In this document: one piece after another, positions 51,650-63,499 of the stretch
How positions within the stretch are numbered: the first letter of the stretch is position 1
How the letters are laid out: each line of letters opens with the position of its first letter
Source: Sindora glabra
Taxonomy: Eukaryota > Streptophyta > Magnoliopsida > Fabales > Fabaceae
Direction: 5' to 3'
Length of the DNA stretch: 64,000 bases
Assembly: GCA_020226215.1 (NCBI GenBank)
Contig: CM035225.1
Location: 11,481,868-11,545,867 of the forward strand
Position numbers and translations under genes: made by a program
Notes under the pieces: generated by a model
The model's input: the letters and a program-made list of their open reading frames with translations, nothing else
Told to the model about the DNA's origin: nothing
Database searches by the model: none

Positions 51650-53615
51650 TTTAAATATATTATTTTATTTTAATAATATTTTAATTTCTATATATTATTT
51701 ATTGAATAAAACTGTCTTTTAAAAAACATATCTTCACATTTTATTATTCACAGAATGAAAACTTCCATATGTTCAAGTATATCCCAGAGCTACACATAGT
51801 TTATAAAATCTGTTTCAGAAAAGCGCACACTAGATTTTTCACATTTATTCAAGAAAATTTAAAATTATCACTTCTAAAATTTATAGAGATTGAAAGAGGT
51901 GAATAAAATAATGATAAAACAAATACATTATTTTACGTGAAAAAATCATAAATTTAATGAAAAAAAATTAAAGGGAAATCAACAAAATCCTCACTATTAT
52001 AGTGCATAAATTACATACTTTTACTCTTTCTTATAAATCCAAATCTCAATTACAATCAATTATTCCTTAAACAGTTTTCTCACCCTAATTTATTCACTCA
52101 TAAAAAATACCAAGCCTTTATACATTCAACCTTACACAATATGCATGCCAACAAATTTAGGCAATTAATTACGATCCTTGACCGACAAGGGCTCCGTTTA
52201 ATACAACAAATAAGATAACTTATAACTTATTGACCTAATCAATAAGTTATAAGCTAGCCTTTAGAGGTGTTTCTCGCACTATCTTATAAGTTCTGATTTA
52301 ATAAACTACCTAGAGTAGTTTATAACTTATAAACTACTATTTTTTTAAATTCTTTCCAAATCTATCTTTATTCTTTTTTTTAATTTACAATCTATATCTT
52401 TTGTAATATAAATTTAAGTAATTTTAAAAAAATATATTTAATTATATTTTAAGTAATTATAATTTTATAATAAATAATGAAATAAAAATTATATAAGTAA
52501 ATAAATATATAAGTTTATAAAATATAATTAATTAAATATTAGAAATTATATTTTTATTTTAAACTTTTTAATTATATTAATATAATTTAGTTTTTAGACA
52601 GATATAAATTATTTTAATTATATATATTTCTATTAATATATATTTTTATATCATTTTACAATTTTAGCTAGTTCAATAACTAATTTTATAAAATACTTTA
52701 GTTAGTATCAGATAACTTATCAGCTAGTTATGCAAAATGGAGCCAAGGACCCTAAATTAAAAAAAATTAAATTATAAATTAATAATTTTTAGAATCTAAA
52801 TAAAATAGTAATAAAAATAATGTGGAAGAAAATGTGAATTTCTTGGCAAAAAGAAGAATAAGAAAAAATTGTCATGCTAGCAATTTTTCCATATATTTTA
52901 TAATTTGTTTAAAAATATTCTTTAACTTTAATAACATTTTAAATATTATTTATTGAATTAAAATTTTCCAAAAATATATATCTTTATAATTTATTATTTA
53001 TAAAATGAAAATTTTCAGATGTTCAGGAATGTGCATGAGCTCCAAATAATTTATAAAATCTAGTTTACAAAGGCGGCTACTAGATTTTTCACATTTATTC
53101 AAGCAAGTTTAAAATTACTAGAGAAAATATTTCACTTCTAAAATTTATAGAAAAGGAAAGAGACCAATAAAATAAAGAGAAAAATAAATACATGATCACA
53201 CTGGGAAAACTCTTATGTTTTATGAAAAAACTATGCTAGAATCCACAAAATCCCCACTACCGAAAATTATAGATTTCGACTCTTTCTCACACACCCAAAT
53301 CTCAATTATAATCAATTCTCCCTCAAACAATTCCCTTGTTATAATTTTATTCACTCACAAACAAACACCAAACTTTTACACCTTGAACCTTGCATAATAA
53401 ATATATTTATATGCCAATAAACTTTCGAGGCAAATAATTGCAATTCTTGATTAACAAAAACCTTAATTAAAAAATTATAAAAATAATTACAAATTGATAA
53501 TTATTAAAATCTGATGATAATTATTAAAATTTGAATAAAATTCTAATAAAAACAATATGCAAGAAAATGTGGAGTTTCTTGGCAGAATGAAGAACAAGAA
53601 AACTTCGTCGTATAG
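51650..53615. repeat. Tandem duplication of an approximately 700-bp unit
   Basis: Unit 1 spans about 51650-52905 and unit 2 about 52906-53615. Both run through ATTATTTATTGAAT, CTAGATTTTTCACATTTATT, ACTTCTAAAATTTATAGA, AATCTCAATTA-AATCAATT and ATTTCTTGGCA (unit 2: GTTTCTTGGCA), ending in AAGAAYAAGAAAA. Unit 1 is longer only because a 553-bp MITE interrupts it. A third, partial relative appears at 63940-64000. No coding function recognised. Confidence 0.8.
52191..52743. mobile_element. MITE of 553 bp inserted in repeat unit 1
   Basis: The ends are inverted (GCTCCGTTT on the left; GCTCCATTTT as reverse complement of the right). Both sides are flanked by CAAGG (52186-52190 and 52744-52748). The adjacent repeat unit lacks it, continuing from a CTTGATTAACAAAAACC-type sequence directly into the post-insertion sequence, so the empty site is preserved. 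The AT-rich interior has no coding capacity. The class is not certain; a 5-bp duplication is unusual for hAT or PIF elements. Confidence 0.75.
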
Positions 53616-56030
53616 CAAATTTAAAACATTGACAGATACAGCTTTCGAATAATGCAACGTCTTGGTGCACATTGGTCATGATATTTTCATCATAAATTAT
53701 TTTCGAAAAAAAGATATTGGATGCTAAGTTCCAACTTTGGAATTTTTCATCCTTGTAACGTTATTAATTTCATGTTTCTAACTTAAGAATCTAAACCCTT
53801 AATATTTTTTCATAAAAAATAATAATGTCTCATTTTGCTATTTAAAATATATTTTATAAAAATGTCAGATTGTCCAGCTTAATGACATAATAAGAGTGAT
53901 TGATTACAAACGACAATGAACAGTAGTGCGGTGCATTACCGATTGGGGTTTGTCTTACTATCTATCAGTTGGTCACCGCAATTATTTATAGTAACGCGCC
54001 CTTAAAGATCCGATATTTTTTATTGATTAGGAATTTATATTTTCTTGCAATAATTTTATATCCTTTTAAGATAAAGTAATGATTCAAATAATAATAAATA
54101 TAACAAGTAAAATATACGAGTCTCGCACTAGCAAATAATAATAAAAAGCCAAATCATCGCATTTATAACCCGAATTTTTTTTTTTATGATTCTTAAAAGA
54201 TAGATTATAATAGAAGAAGAAAAGAAATTAAAAATTAACTAGAAAACAATTCATTAGCAAGTAAATTAAAATTAGTTTTATATTATTTTAAAAAATATTA
54301 AAATCCATTTAGTAAAGAATTGAAATTATTTCTTTGAATTATAACTTTTGTACAAAAAATTATTTCATGTATAATTGCGACTTTTATAGCAATATATAGT
54401 TTGCAAGAACTTGCAAAATATTTAATTGCATACTAACATATTGTCCAATTTTATAGAATATACTCAAAACTTTGTGGAAAGTAAGAATAAGCGGGTGAAG
54501 TGAATCAACACAATAACAAAACTTTTATTTTATTTTATTTTTTCAACGAGGCAAGACAAACATAGAAGGACACAAGAGCACTCAATTGGATCAAAAGGGG
54601 TCCACGCATCTCAAATTTTCTTTGAGCGTAATTTACTCCGAGACTGAGACAAAACAAATCTTAACAGGATTTAAACAGAATATTTAATGTTGAAGTTATA
54701 ATTATTCTGAATTTAACTTCTCTAAAGTACAAGTTACATTTTTTGAGGTGAGACATTATAATTGTTGATGAATTTAAATTTATAACTACCCACACCTTTG
54801 ATTTTCTTATAAAAAATTATAATGTCTCACTTTGGGTATTATTTGTTTTGGTAAAAAATATGTTTAGTAAGAATATAGTTATTAAATATCTAAATGATAG
54901 AAAATGATTTGTATGTTTAATATTAAATATAAGAAATTTGGTGAAAGAAAACTATCTCGTTTTCGAAGAAGTTATTTAAGAGAAAGTCATTTTCTTCCTC
55001 TATTATGATTATGGTTGTAGGTATCTTTTTGACCATAGAGCATAGATACATATGATACTTAATGTGTCTATATATATATATATAAATGAAAATTTTTATG
55101 CAAAACATCTTTCTTAATGTCTAAAGCGCATTTTACACTTTAGAAGAGTTCAATTCAATTACTTCAGTGCATTAAAACTCATTTTGTGTATCAATTCTTT
55201 GGATAACACGAAAATTATTTTTGGCAAAAATTAATTTTGAGAAAATCAATTTTGTAAGTATTGCTTATATAGAACGAGTTTTATTTATTTATTTAACAAC
55301 AAAGAATAAAAATTACTTTTAAAAGAATATGTTTTGTCTGAATATGTGAGAAAAATTATTTTTTAAAAATCAACCTTTTCAAGACATGATTTTGAAAGAA
55401 ACAACATAGTCTTATATTCATTAAAAAAATTTCGTCACAAAAACAAACTTCCGTAGGAAGTATGTAACTGCACCCCACCAAAGACCAAACTATCATTAAA
55501 TTAACACTACGAGTTACTTACATACATTGTTGGAATTACAAATGGTTTGGTGTTGAAAACAAACATGTTGATTCGGACTTGAGAATTGGAATAAAGATAA
55601 AAGATTTTAGAATATCAACTTTTAAATTGCTCAGATCAGTTAAAATTGCAAAAAATGACAAGGAAATTACTTACCATATATTTTATTTTAATTTAATATA
55701 AAATTTGCAGCAAGCAAGATATTTAATAAAATAGACATGTATATTACACTATGGGCAATTCTGTTAAATTAACTTGCTGATCAATTATAAATTCTAGATG
55801 CTATATTGGCATGGAAAATGGATTTGATAGATTGATTTAGTTGAGAGGCAAATGATAATGGTTAATGCATTTTTTATAAGAAGGAATATGAATTTGTTCC
55901 TGTTTCGAAGTAATTGAGGTCACATACATGGAATGGAATAAATGGAGTCAAAATCAACTGGGTCCTGTTTCGAAGATAATTTTAAATTCATCTGGGATAT
56001 TATGATTATTTTTTTATTTTTATTTTGATA
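53616..56030. other. Gene-free, AT-rich
   Basis: Two diverged short repeats (near 53760-53840 and 54770-54850) share a TAAAAAATxATAATGTCTCA core. The stretch 54585-54635 resembles 38390-38440 (CAATTGGATCAAA, GGGTCCA, AATTTAC), possibly linking it to the RLP pseudogene flank. No gene. Confidence 0.45.
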
Positions 56031-56049
56031 CGATTGATGGTATTGGTTA

Positions 56050-56520
56050 AGATAAAAATAGGGTAAATTGAGTTATGTCTTACTTTAAATAAGTTATACT
56101 TAATTTGTAAATTATTGGTCTAAACCTAATTTATTAATTTATATAAAATCAAAATTCAAGTTCAACTTAATTTATTTTAAAAAAATCTAGCTTGATCTGT
56201 TAATAAATTTAATTTTTTTTGTATAATAAAATTTTAAATAAATTTATAGATAAATATCTCCGAATTAAAAAATAAATTAATAATTAAACTAAATTTAAAT
56301 TTATTTGTATGTATTAAAATTATATTAATAATATATGTATTTCTCTAATATATATATATATATATATATATATGACATTGTTGTTGTTGCTATTATTATT
56401 ATTATTATTATTATTAGAAAGGCCAACTTGAAAAGTCTACAAGCTGAATTTAGAAAAAACAGGTTTAACTTATTTGTTTGAATAGATCTATTTATTCACT
56501 TTGATTTAACCTATTTAGAT
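56050..56520. mobile_element. Degraded MITE with internal (AT)n/(TTA)n
   Basis: Similar in order and wording to the element in the RLP intron at 60.1-60.7 kb (TTTAAATAAGTTA..., CCTAATTTATTA, ATCTAGCTTGATCTGTTAA). It likewise carries an (AT)n run (56348-56374), here followed by TTG and ATT repeats to 56416. Confidence 0.45.
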
Positions 56521-57098
56521 AAAGAAATTAAATTAGATTAGATTTTAAAAAAATTAAACTGTGTCTTTCTTTAGATTTTTGGGTTGAACATCACTCCATA
56601 CAGTGTCCATAATGGGGCAACTATTGAGACTCAATTCTTGACCTAAGCCTGCAGATCTCACGTGCTAAGATTTAAATAGGGTTGGCATTTTATTTTTGGT
56701 CTCCATTTTCTAACGTGGACTTAGACAAATTATTTGAATTTTATTTTTACTTGAGAGACAATAATTTTCCTGTAAGTACACCAGCACACACTTTCACCAT
56801 TGAGGAACAAAGATCCGAGAGCTAGAAGTCCAGAAGAAAAAATATAAAATTCATAATGCCGCGCTGTCTGCAGTAGTCCAGTAGAAATAATTGAGAAACA
56901 TCATTCGGATGCGTGATGTATCCCTCTACAATAGTCAGGAAAGGAATTCAGTAGAATGACACTCTTTGAGGAATGTAAATATTGATTAGCTAAAATTCAC
57001 GACATAACTTGTACATGTAAACATGTTTGGCGTAAAAGAGATAACATACAAACAAAACATAACACTACTTGGAAATTTATTTCGGACATAACAGAGAA
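56521..57098. other. 3' flank of the RLP gene
   Basis: No gene recognised. Probably contains the 3' UTR of the RLP gene in its last 100-200 bp. Confidence 0.45.
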
Positions 57099-60000
57099 CT
57101 AGCAGAATGCATCCCCAAGAAATTGACCAAGGCCTTTATAGAGACATGTCTCGATGAAATAAAACCACCTTCTTCGCCAATAAGGATTGATCCAAAGGAC
57201 TGTTACAAACATCAAGAGTATTGTAACATAGGATGCACCAAAACACCAACTGAAGGCAATAGGATCAATTGCAGACTCTTCTTCCTTTTGAGAGGGAGTA
57301 GGCAACCATTTTGGTTGGGATGGTGGTGTGCCTCTGTTGCTATTGTTCACAAAAAGATGTGGATTTCCTATATAACTGCCCTCATCGAAGCTTCCAAATT
57401 GTCCTTGATTAGGTGCTTCCCCAGACAAATTGTTGTAGGATACATTGAAGAAGGATAAAGAGTTTAAACCTTGTAATTCAATAGGGATTCTTCCACTCAA
57501 GTTATTATAAGAAAGATCTAAACTCTCTATGTTCTTTAGGTTTTTGAAGCTCTCAGGAATGGATCCACTCAAGTGATTGTGAGATAAGTTCATAGCATGA
57601 AGGCTAGACAAGTATCCTATTTCGTTTGGAATCTCTCCGGTTAGTTGATTGCATGATAAATCTAATCCCGACATAAACATAAGAATGTCACCTTTATAAG
57701 ACAGTGACACAACTTTTGTTGCTAATTCCACTTCTTCTTGAGAATGGTCATCATCATATAGGCCCAAATCAAATTGATGATACTGATATTTATTGCTAAA
57801 GGAAGTAGTTTCTAAAACAGAACTTGTTATATCATATTGATCGGAAGGGTAATACTTATTGTAAATTTGTCCACCATTACGACTAGGAACTGAATCTACT
57901 GTCTTCGCAAATGATATATTCCTTAGGCATGAGGATATGGAGCCTGTAAAATTATTACGGGAAAGGTCCAAGAAATGGATATCTCTTAATTGACAAAAAA
58001 TAGTAGCAAATTCACCTTGCAACTTATTACCTCCTAACAATAGGAACAATGGCGAAGCCGAACCCTTGAAGCTAGCAGGAATACCTCCAACAAACTTCTT
58101 GTCTCTCATATCAATAATCACCTCTGAATTAGATCCACCTAATAATGTTTTAGGGAGGTTACCATTAAGACCATTACCTTGCAAATGAAGAAACTTTAAT
58201 TGTGACATTTGGCAATCAGGCATTGAAAAGAAGTTGTTATATGAGAGTTGCATTAACCTGAGGTTGGAAAGGTCACACAAATCTCCAGGAATTGCACCCC
58301 CAAACTTGTTCCATGCTAGGTTTAGATAAAAGAGTGATGAAAAATTACCAATCCAACGAGGAAGCTCACCTAATAAATTGTTGTCAGAAAGATCTATACC
58401 TTCTAAGATTTCCATGTCCAACAATCCATCCTGAAGTGTTCCATTGAACTGGTTGTTATCCATTATCAAAACTCTCAAGGATCCTAAGTTTAGTGGTTTA
58501 GGAAATATTTGTCCCTCTAATCTATTATTTGATAATCTCAAAACATTCAATGAGATGCATCCTAAAAGCACTTGCTTTGGTATTTTTCCTGAAAGATTAT
58601 TGTAAGCTAAATTCAACACCTTCAAGTTTGACATCAATCCAATGGAAGCAGGGATATTGCCGTCGAAGTTATTGTCAGAGACATCTAGATATTCTAAATT
58701 TGGAAGAAATAATCCAATGGTTACGGGAAGCCTATCTTGAAACATGTTGTTTGACATTTTCAGATGATGCAGGTGATCAAATCTTCGATTTTGATTTAAT
58801 GGTAGTTGGAAAGATCCATTGAAGTTGTTATGATTTAATACAACACTTTCTAGTTGTGGGTTATTCCGTAACAACCAATAGGGAAACATGCCAACAAGAT
58901 TGTTGTGTGAGAGATCAATGAGTATCAAACTATATTGGTATGAAAGGAAGCTAGGAATAGTTCTGGTATGCAAGTTCACATCACAATTGACAATTTGAAG
59001 GAATTCTAACTGAAATGATGGGAGCCAAGGGAAATTTTCAGTTTCCACATGTAACTTTTTGTTGCCAATTCCTCCAAGTGTCAAAACCTTAAGCTTTGAA
59101 TGGTTTGCCAATGAATCAAAGGGAAAGAGCCCGACAAAGTTGTTATACGAAAGGGATAAAATTTCAAGGGACACAAGGGGAGAAGTGAAAGAATATGGAA
59201 TGTTCCCATTTAATAGATTATGAGAAAAATCAAGAGCCCGAAGTGATGTCAAATTGCCAAGGCATGCCAGCAAAGTTCCTATAAAATTATTTCGACTAAG
59301 ATCTAATTCTTGAAGATTCTTCATAGCGCATAAACCTACATTCAAAGAAAATCAAACCATTCAAATGATATAATTGCACTTCTAAGTTAAGGTTATCCTT
59401 AACCACCATGGATTTAAACTATGGTTATAGTTAATAAAATTGCAAAGAAATACAAGAAAATGTAGATGTTGTAATGCAAGATTACAAAAAATTATAGATG
59501 TAGTAAGGTTTGCAACTATAATATTGTGCACAACCTTTCATTACAAATTGCAATTTAAATCCTTCTTAACCACCAATGCAACTTGTATTCAGACTTAACT
59601 TTAGGCAACTTTAAAGAATCATATATTAGCTTACCTTGAATTGGCAAGGGTCCCATGAGCCCAAAAGATCTTAAATTAAGGACTTCTAAGTTGCTTAGCT
59701 TTGCCAACACTTCACAAGATTGAAGACAAGTTAACATCTATTAGTTGCTGTTAATTAAAGTTGCAGTGAAATTAATAGTAACAAAGAAAGCTTGTTGAAT
59801 ATATAATATTTATTTAACTGATTGAATCCATTTGAATACATATTATACATTTATCTTGCTAAACATCAAAGGAGGAAAAATGTTTTTTTTTTTTTTTGAT
59901 TGAATTCAACTAGCATAGCTAAATTTAATAGTTGGCTTTCTAATCAATGGCAAAGCTAAGAATCTAAAGTTTGTAAGTTCAAATTAATGTATTTAATTTT

Positions 60001-60360
60001 TTAAATTTAAGATTGTACTTTGATACATACATGAAAATTTTGTACTATTAAGTATGCCTTACAATTTTTTCATTAAGAGTTTGAATTTTTATATAAAAGA
60101 CACCTAAAAGTAGGAGTGTAAATAGGATGAGCCGAGCTAGGCTTTACACTAAATAAGTTAGGTCTACTTTTTAAATCATTAGCCTGAACTTAGTCTATTA
60201 GCTTGTATAAGGCCAAAATTTAGACTTGGCTTGGCTTATTAAAGAAATCTAACCTGACCTGTTAACTTATTTAAAAGCCTCCTTATATAAATAGGCTTTC
60301 ATATTTGTCAATGGATTAAAGTTTTTTTAAAATCCAAAATTATGCAATGGCCTAATTAGA

Positions 60361-60438
<78 letters not shown>

Positions 60439-63391
60439 TATTTATATTATATTATATTATTTATTAATGCATTTATAATTAAATAGGTTGGCCTAATAAG
60501 CTTATAAATCAAGCCTAAATAGGCCAATTTATAATTAAATAAGCTTATATTAAAATATTTATAAATAGCTTATATTATATTATTTATCTAAATAGGTCAA
60601 TTTATTAGCTAAAGCCTAACTTATTTAGATAAATGGGTTAGGCTAATCTATAAGCTCCCGATAGGCTGCTTAGCCTACTTGCATGCCTAAATAAAAGTTG
60701 TTCAAATTCTATTATTAGAGGATTTATTTAAATGAATTTATATTATGCTTGAAACCTTAATCTAAATTTAGAGAAAGAATAAAAAATTAATGAAAAGTTA
60801 TAATTTTTTCTAATAGTCCGTTGTTCTGTAAATATTAATGAATTGGGTAATGCAATATACAAAAAAGCTCCAATTTTAATGATTGATTCTCAATTTAAGG
60901 GAAAGTATGTTTCATCACTTAGTTTGATAATATTTTACTAGATTCATACATAGTCCTATATGATATATCTTATAAAAAATTTAGAAGTTGAGTGCTTTTA
61001 TTTGCGCACAATCAAGATGTGCCTTAGCTTCTTCTATAACGGCAATTAGTCACCATAATAAATTGTTTTTGCCACAAAGGCATATATTAATGTTGGACAA
61101 AGAAAAATCTGTACAAATAACACTTTCAAGGGGGAAAAAAAAAGAAAAAGAAAAAGAGCTAACTACCTTTGTCATCGAGAGAACTGCTAGGGTCCAAGGG
61201 AATGAAGTCATCATCGAAAAACTGGTCTTGAAGGAATAGAGATTTGAGAGCGGGAAGAGTAACCAAATGCTTGAATATGTGCACATCAAAATGGTTGCCA
61301 GCTAAATTCAGAGTCCTTAGCTTCTTAAATGTTGACAAAACTTTAAAATCATCTGAAAATTTTGAGTCCATTATGACAATTGAGTTATTGAAATCATAAA
61401 TCAAACTTAAATTTCTTTTCCTTAATTAAAAGAAAAATGAGTTTTAAAATTTATGGAACATACGTGTTCTGATACTGCCCACATGCAAACACAAAAAACA
61501 TACCTATATCAATGTCAGCAAAAAAAGTAGTGTAACTCAAATCCAACAACTCCAAGTTTTGCAAAGCTGATAATGCTGAAAAAAAGTTTTAAACAAGAAT
61601 ATAAAGAAATTTGAAAGTCAGGAAAAGTGCATGTATGCACAAATACATACGTGTATATACGAATACATGAGTACACACCTTGGATACTGTCCATAAAATA
61701 GTTATGGGCCAAACTGAGATGCTTGAGAGATGAGTAAGCACCCAAGTACTCCATTAGGATCGTGGCATAATTGCAACTGAGATCCAAAGTTTCCAGCTTC
61801 TTCAGTGTTGAGTTGCTTCTGTAATCTTCAGCATAGCTCGTATATATCATTTTTACAAACCAAATATACTATGTTTACTACAGGACTGTGTCTTTCTTGC
61901 ACACGTGCCACTCTCTCTCCAAAATCATCAGCCTTTTTAATTCAATTATTTAGTTTATCAATTATTAAATTACTTATAATTGTTTATCTGTGGAATTGCT
62001 ATTTGTATTCAGCATGCTTGCCTTTGCTATAATTATAGCATCAACTATTTTAACTTCCTGAATGAATGGTGTGACGATGAAAATAATTAATTATTAGATT
62101 AATTGATTATAATAATTAATTTTTGAATAATGAATTAGATATAATCTATTTTATATTTGTTAATATCAATTAATAATTAATTATAAAATCAATTTTTGTT
62201 TGGATGGTGTAGAAAATAATTACATTTTAATTGTTAAATTACCAAAAAGGACAATGTGATAAATATAAATGTTTTTAATTTTTTATATTATTATTTGTAA
62301 AAAAAATTATATATAACATTCTTCAATATAAATTCTTAATTTAAATTAATAATATATATTTTTATTTAATATATATTCTATTTTATTTAAGTTATTTTTT
62401 ATAAATAAGAAAGTTGTAATTTTTATTATTTAAAAAAGATTTATATTTATTTTGATATTCACTAATTTAAAAAAATGTTGATAATTAAATTATAAAACTT
62501 GAAAGTTATTCATATATTTAAAATAAAAAAGAGGTTAATATGAATAAATAATTTAAAATTTTTATTATTAAAAGAAGGGTAAGGAATATAAAAGAATAAA
62601 AAAGAGGTTATTATGGTTATAAAATTGAAATTTTTTTCCTAAAATCATAATTAGGAAACAAGCTAATTTAACTAGCTTATTTTGTAATTGAGATTATTAC
62701 CTACAGTTGATTATTGGAAAATTTCAAATTGCAACTAAACATATTTAAAAAAAATAACAATTAATTATTTGACTCATAATTACTAATCATGATTTCTAAT
62801 TGCTGTACTAAACAATCAATAAAATTATTAAGTCATTCCTAAATATTTAACAAGGTTAATTGATACATATGTAATGCATGAACACTAAATATTGATCAAT
62901 AATAATTGATGATACAGTGAGAAAATGTATGGTATGTTTGATCTATTAAACTAAAATAAAAACCTTATAAGCATGTATATGCTAAGATGGGTGAGGATAC
63001 CTTCAATTAAGGACAAAGACACACAATTAGTGGACAGGTTAAGACTTCTCAACTCTTCTAGAGGTTGGAACACAGAATAGTCGACTTTAGCACGATCTAC
63101 GTCATCACATAAATCATCTGACATACCGGTTACAGCATCAAGAGAGAGATGAATTATGTGTTTGGAAGAAGAATCGCATATGACGCGCTCCCAACCACAG
63201 CAATCACTCTTGGGATCATCAATCCAAGTAGACAGAAGATCTTTAGAATCATTCAACACTTTGATGGATTCCTTAAAACTCAACAACGCTGCCTTTTCTT
63301 CTTGAAAACAGCCTTTGCTGTCGGAAATCTCAACCAAAATTATTACACACAGCAGTAGCAAGCATTGCTTCATCCAAGGCAACCCCATCAT
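57099..63391 (-). CDS. LRR receptor-like protein (RLP), six exons, complete
   Basis: Exons: 63391-63001, 61825-61679, 61575-61504, 61352-61167, 59709-59635 and 59335-57099. The joined frame is 3108 nt, 1035 aa. All five introns are phase 1 with GT-AG ends. Signal peptide 1-26 (MKQCLLLLCVIILVEISDS), N-cap with GCFQEEKAALLSF and DCCGWERVICD, then tandem LRRs (LxxLDLSxNxxxGxIP). An island region near the C-terminus (YYPSDQYDITS) is followed by four last LRRs, a transmembrane segment (about 985-1005) and a short basic tail (INPYWRRRWFYFIE) with no kinase. Exons 3 and 5 are 72 and 75 nt, one LRR each. The architecture and WINPYWRRRW tail resemble the Arabidopsis RLP1/13/14/15/21 and Cuscuta receptor 1 group, cell-surface immune receptors working with SOBIR1-type kinases; the ligand is unknown. 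The ATG at 63391 is preferred over 63496 because a TATA box lies between them. Intron 1 is 1175 bp and intron 4 is 1457 bp. Confidence 0.88.
60112..60690. mobile_element. MITE-like element with (AT)35 in RLP intron 4
   Basis: The left end (GTGTAAATAGGATGAGCCGA) pairs loosely with the reverse complement of the right end (CATGCAAGTAGGCTAAGCAG). The interior holds repeated TTAGGCT/AGCCTAA words. A pure AT dinucleotide run of about 70 bp spans 60363-60432. The homologous element at 56.0-56.5 kb has an AT run too. Confidence 0.5.
62050..62830. repeat. AT-rich inverted-repeat-like segment in RLP intron 1
   Basis: Both ends are made of ATAATTAATT-type words, with GTTTGGATGGTGTAG near 62200 and its loose inverse CTGTACTAAACAATC near 62803. 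It may be a degraded hAT-type MITE. The interior is too simple to assign. Confidence 0.3.
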
Positions 63392-63440
63392 AATGGAATT
63401 AGTAAGGTTTCTAATACTCCTATACCACTTAGCAATGGCT

Positions 63441-63448
63441 ATTATATA
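63441..63448 (-). promoter_or_regulatory. TATA box of the RLP gene
   Basis: Read on the minus strand this is TATATAAT inside GGCTATATAATAGCC, 50-57 bp upstream of the ATG at 63391. A start about 30 bp downstream leaves a leader near 25 nt and excludes the upstream ATG at 63496. Confidence 0.55.
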
Positions 63449-63499
63449 GCCACAACTTGAGCAGGTACTAGGAAGCTGCACTGAATACCAAATCATTAA

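Noticed and set aside
51650..53615. Reading the two ~700-bp copies as LTRs of one short retroelement
   Set aside because: The copies abut directly with no internal region, primer-binding site or polypurine tract between them, so a tandem duplication fits better.
57069..57458. Plus-strand frame of 129 codons
   Set aside because: Antisense shadow of the RLP last exon.
59555..59737. RLP exon beginning at the ATG at 59737
   Set aside because: Joining there breaks phase with the preceding exon. The acceptor at 59709 restores a 75-nt phase-1 exon encoding one LRR.
63388..63496. Upstream ATG at 63496 for the RLP
   Set aside because: It lies upstream of a good TATA box (63448-63441) and would put 35 non-hydrophobic residues before the signal peptide.
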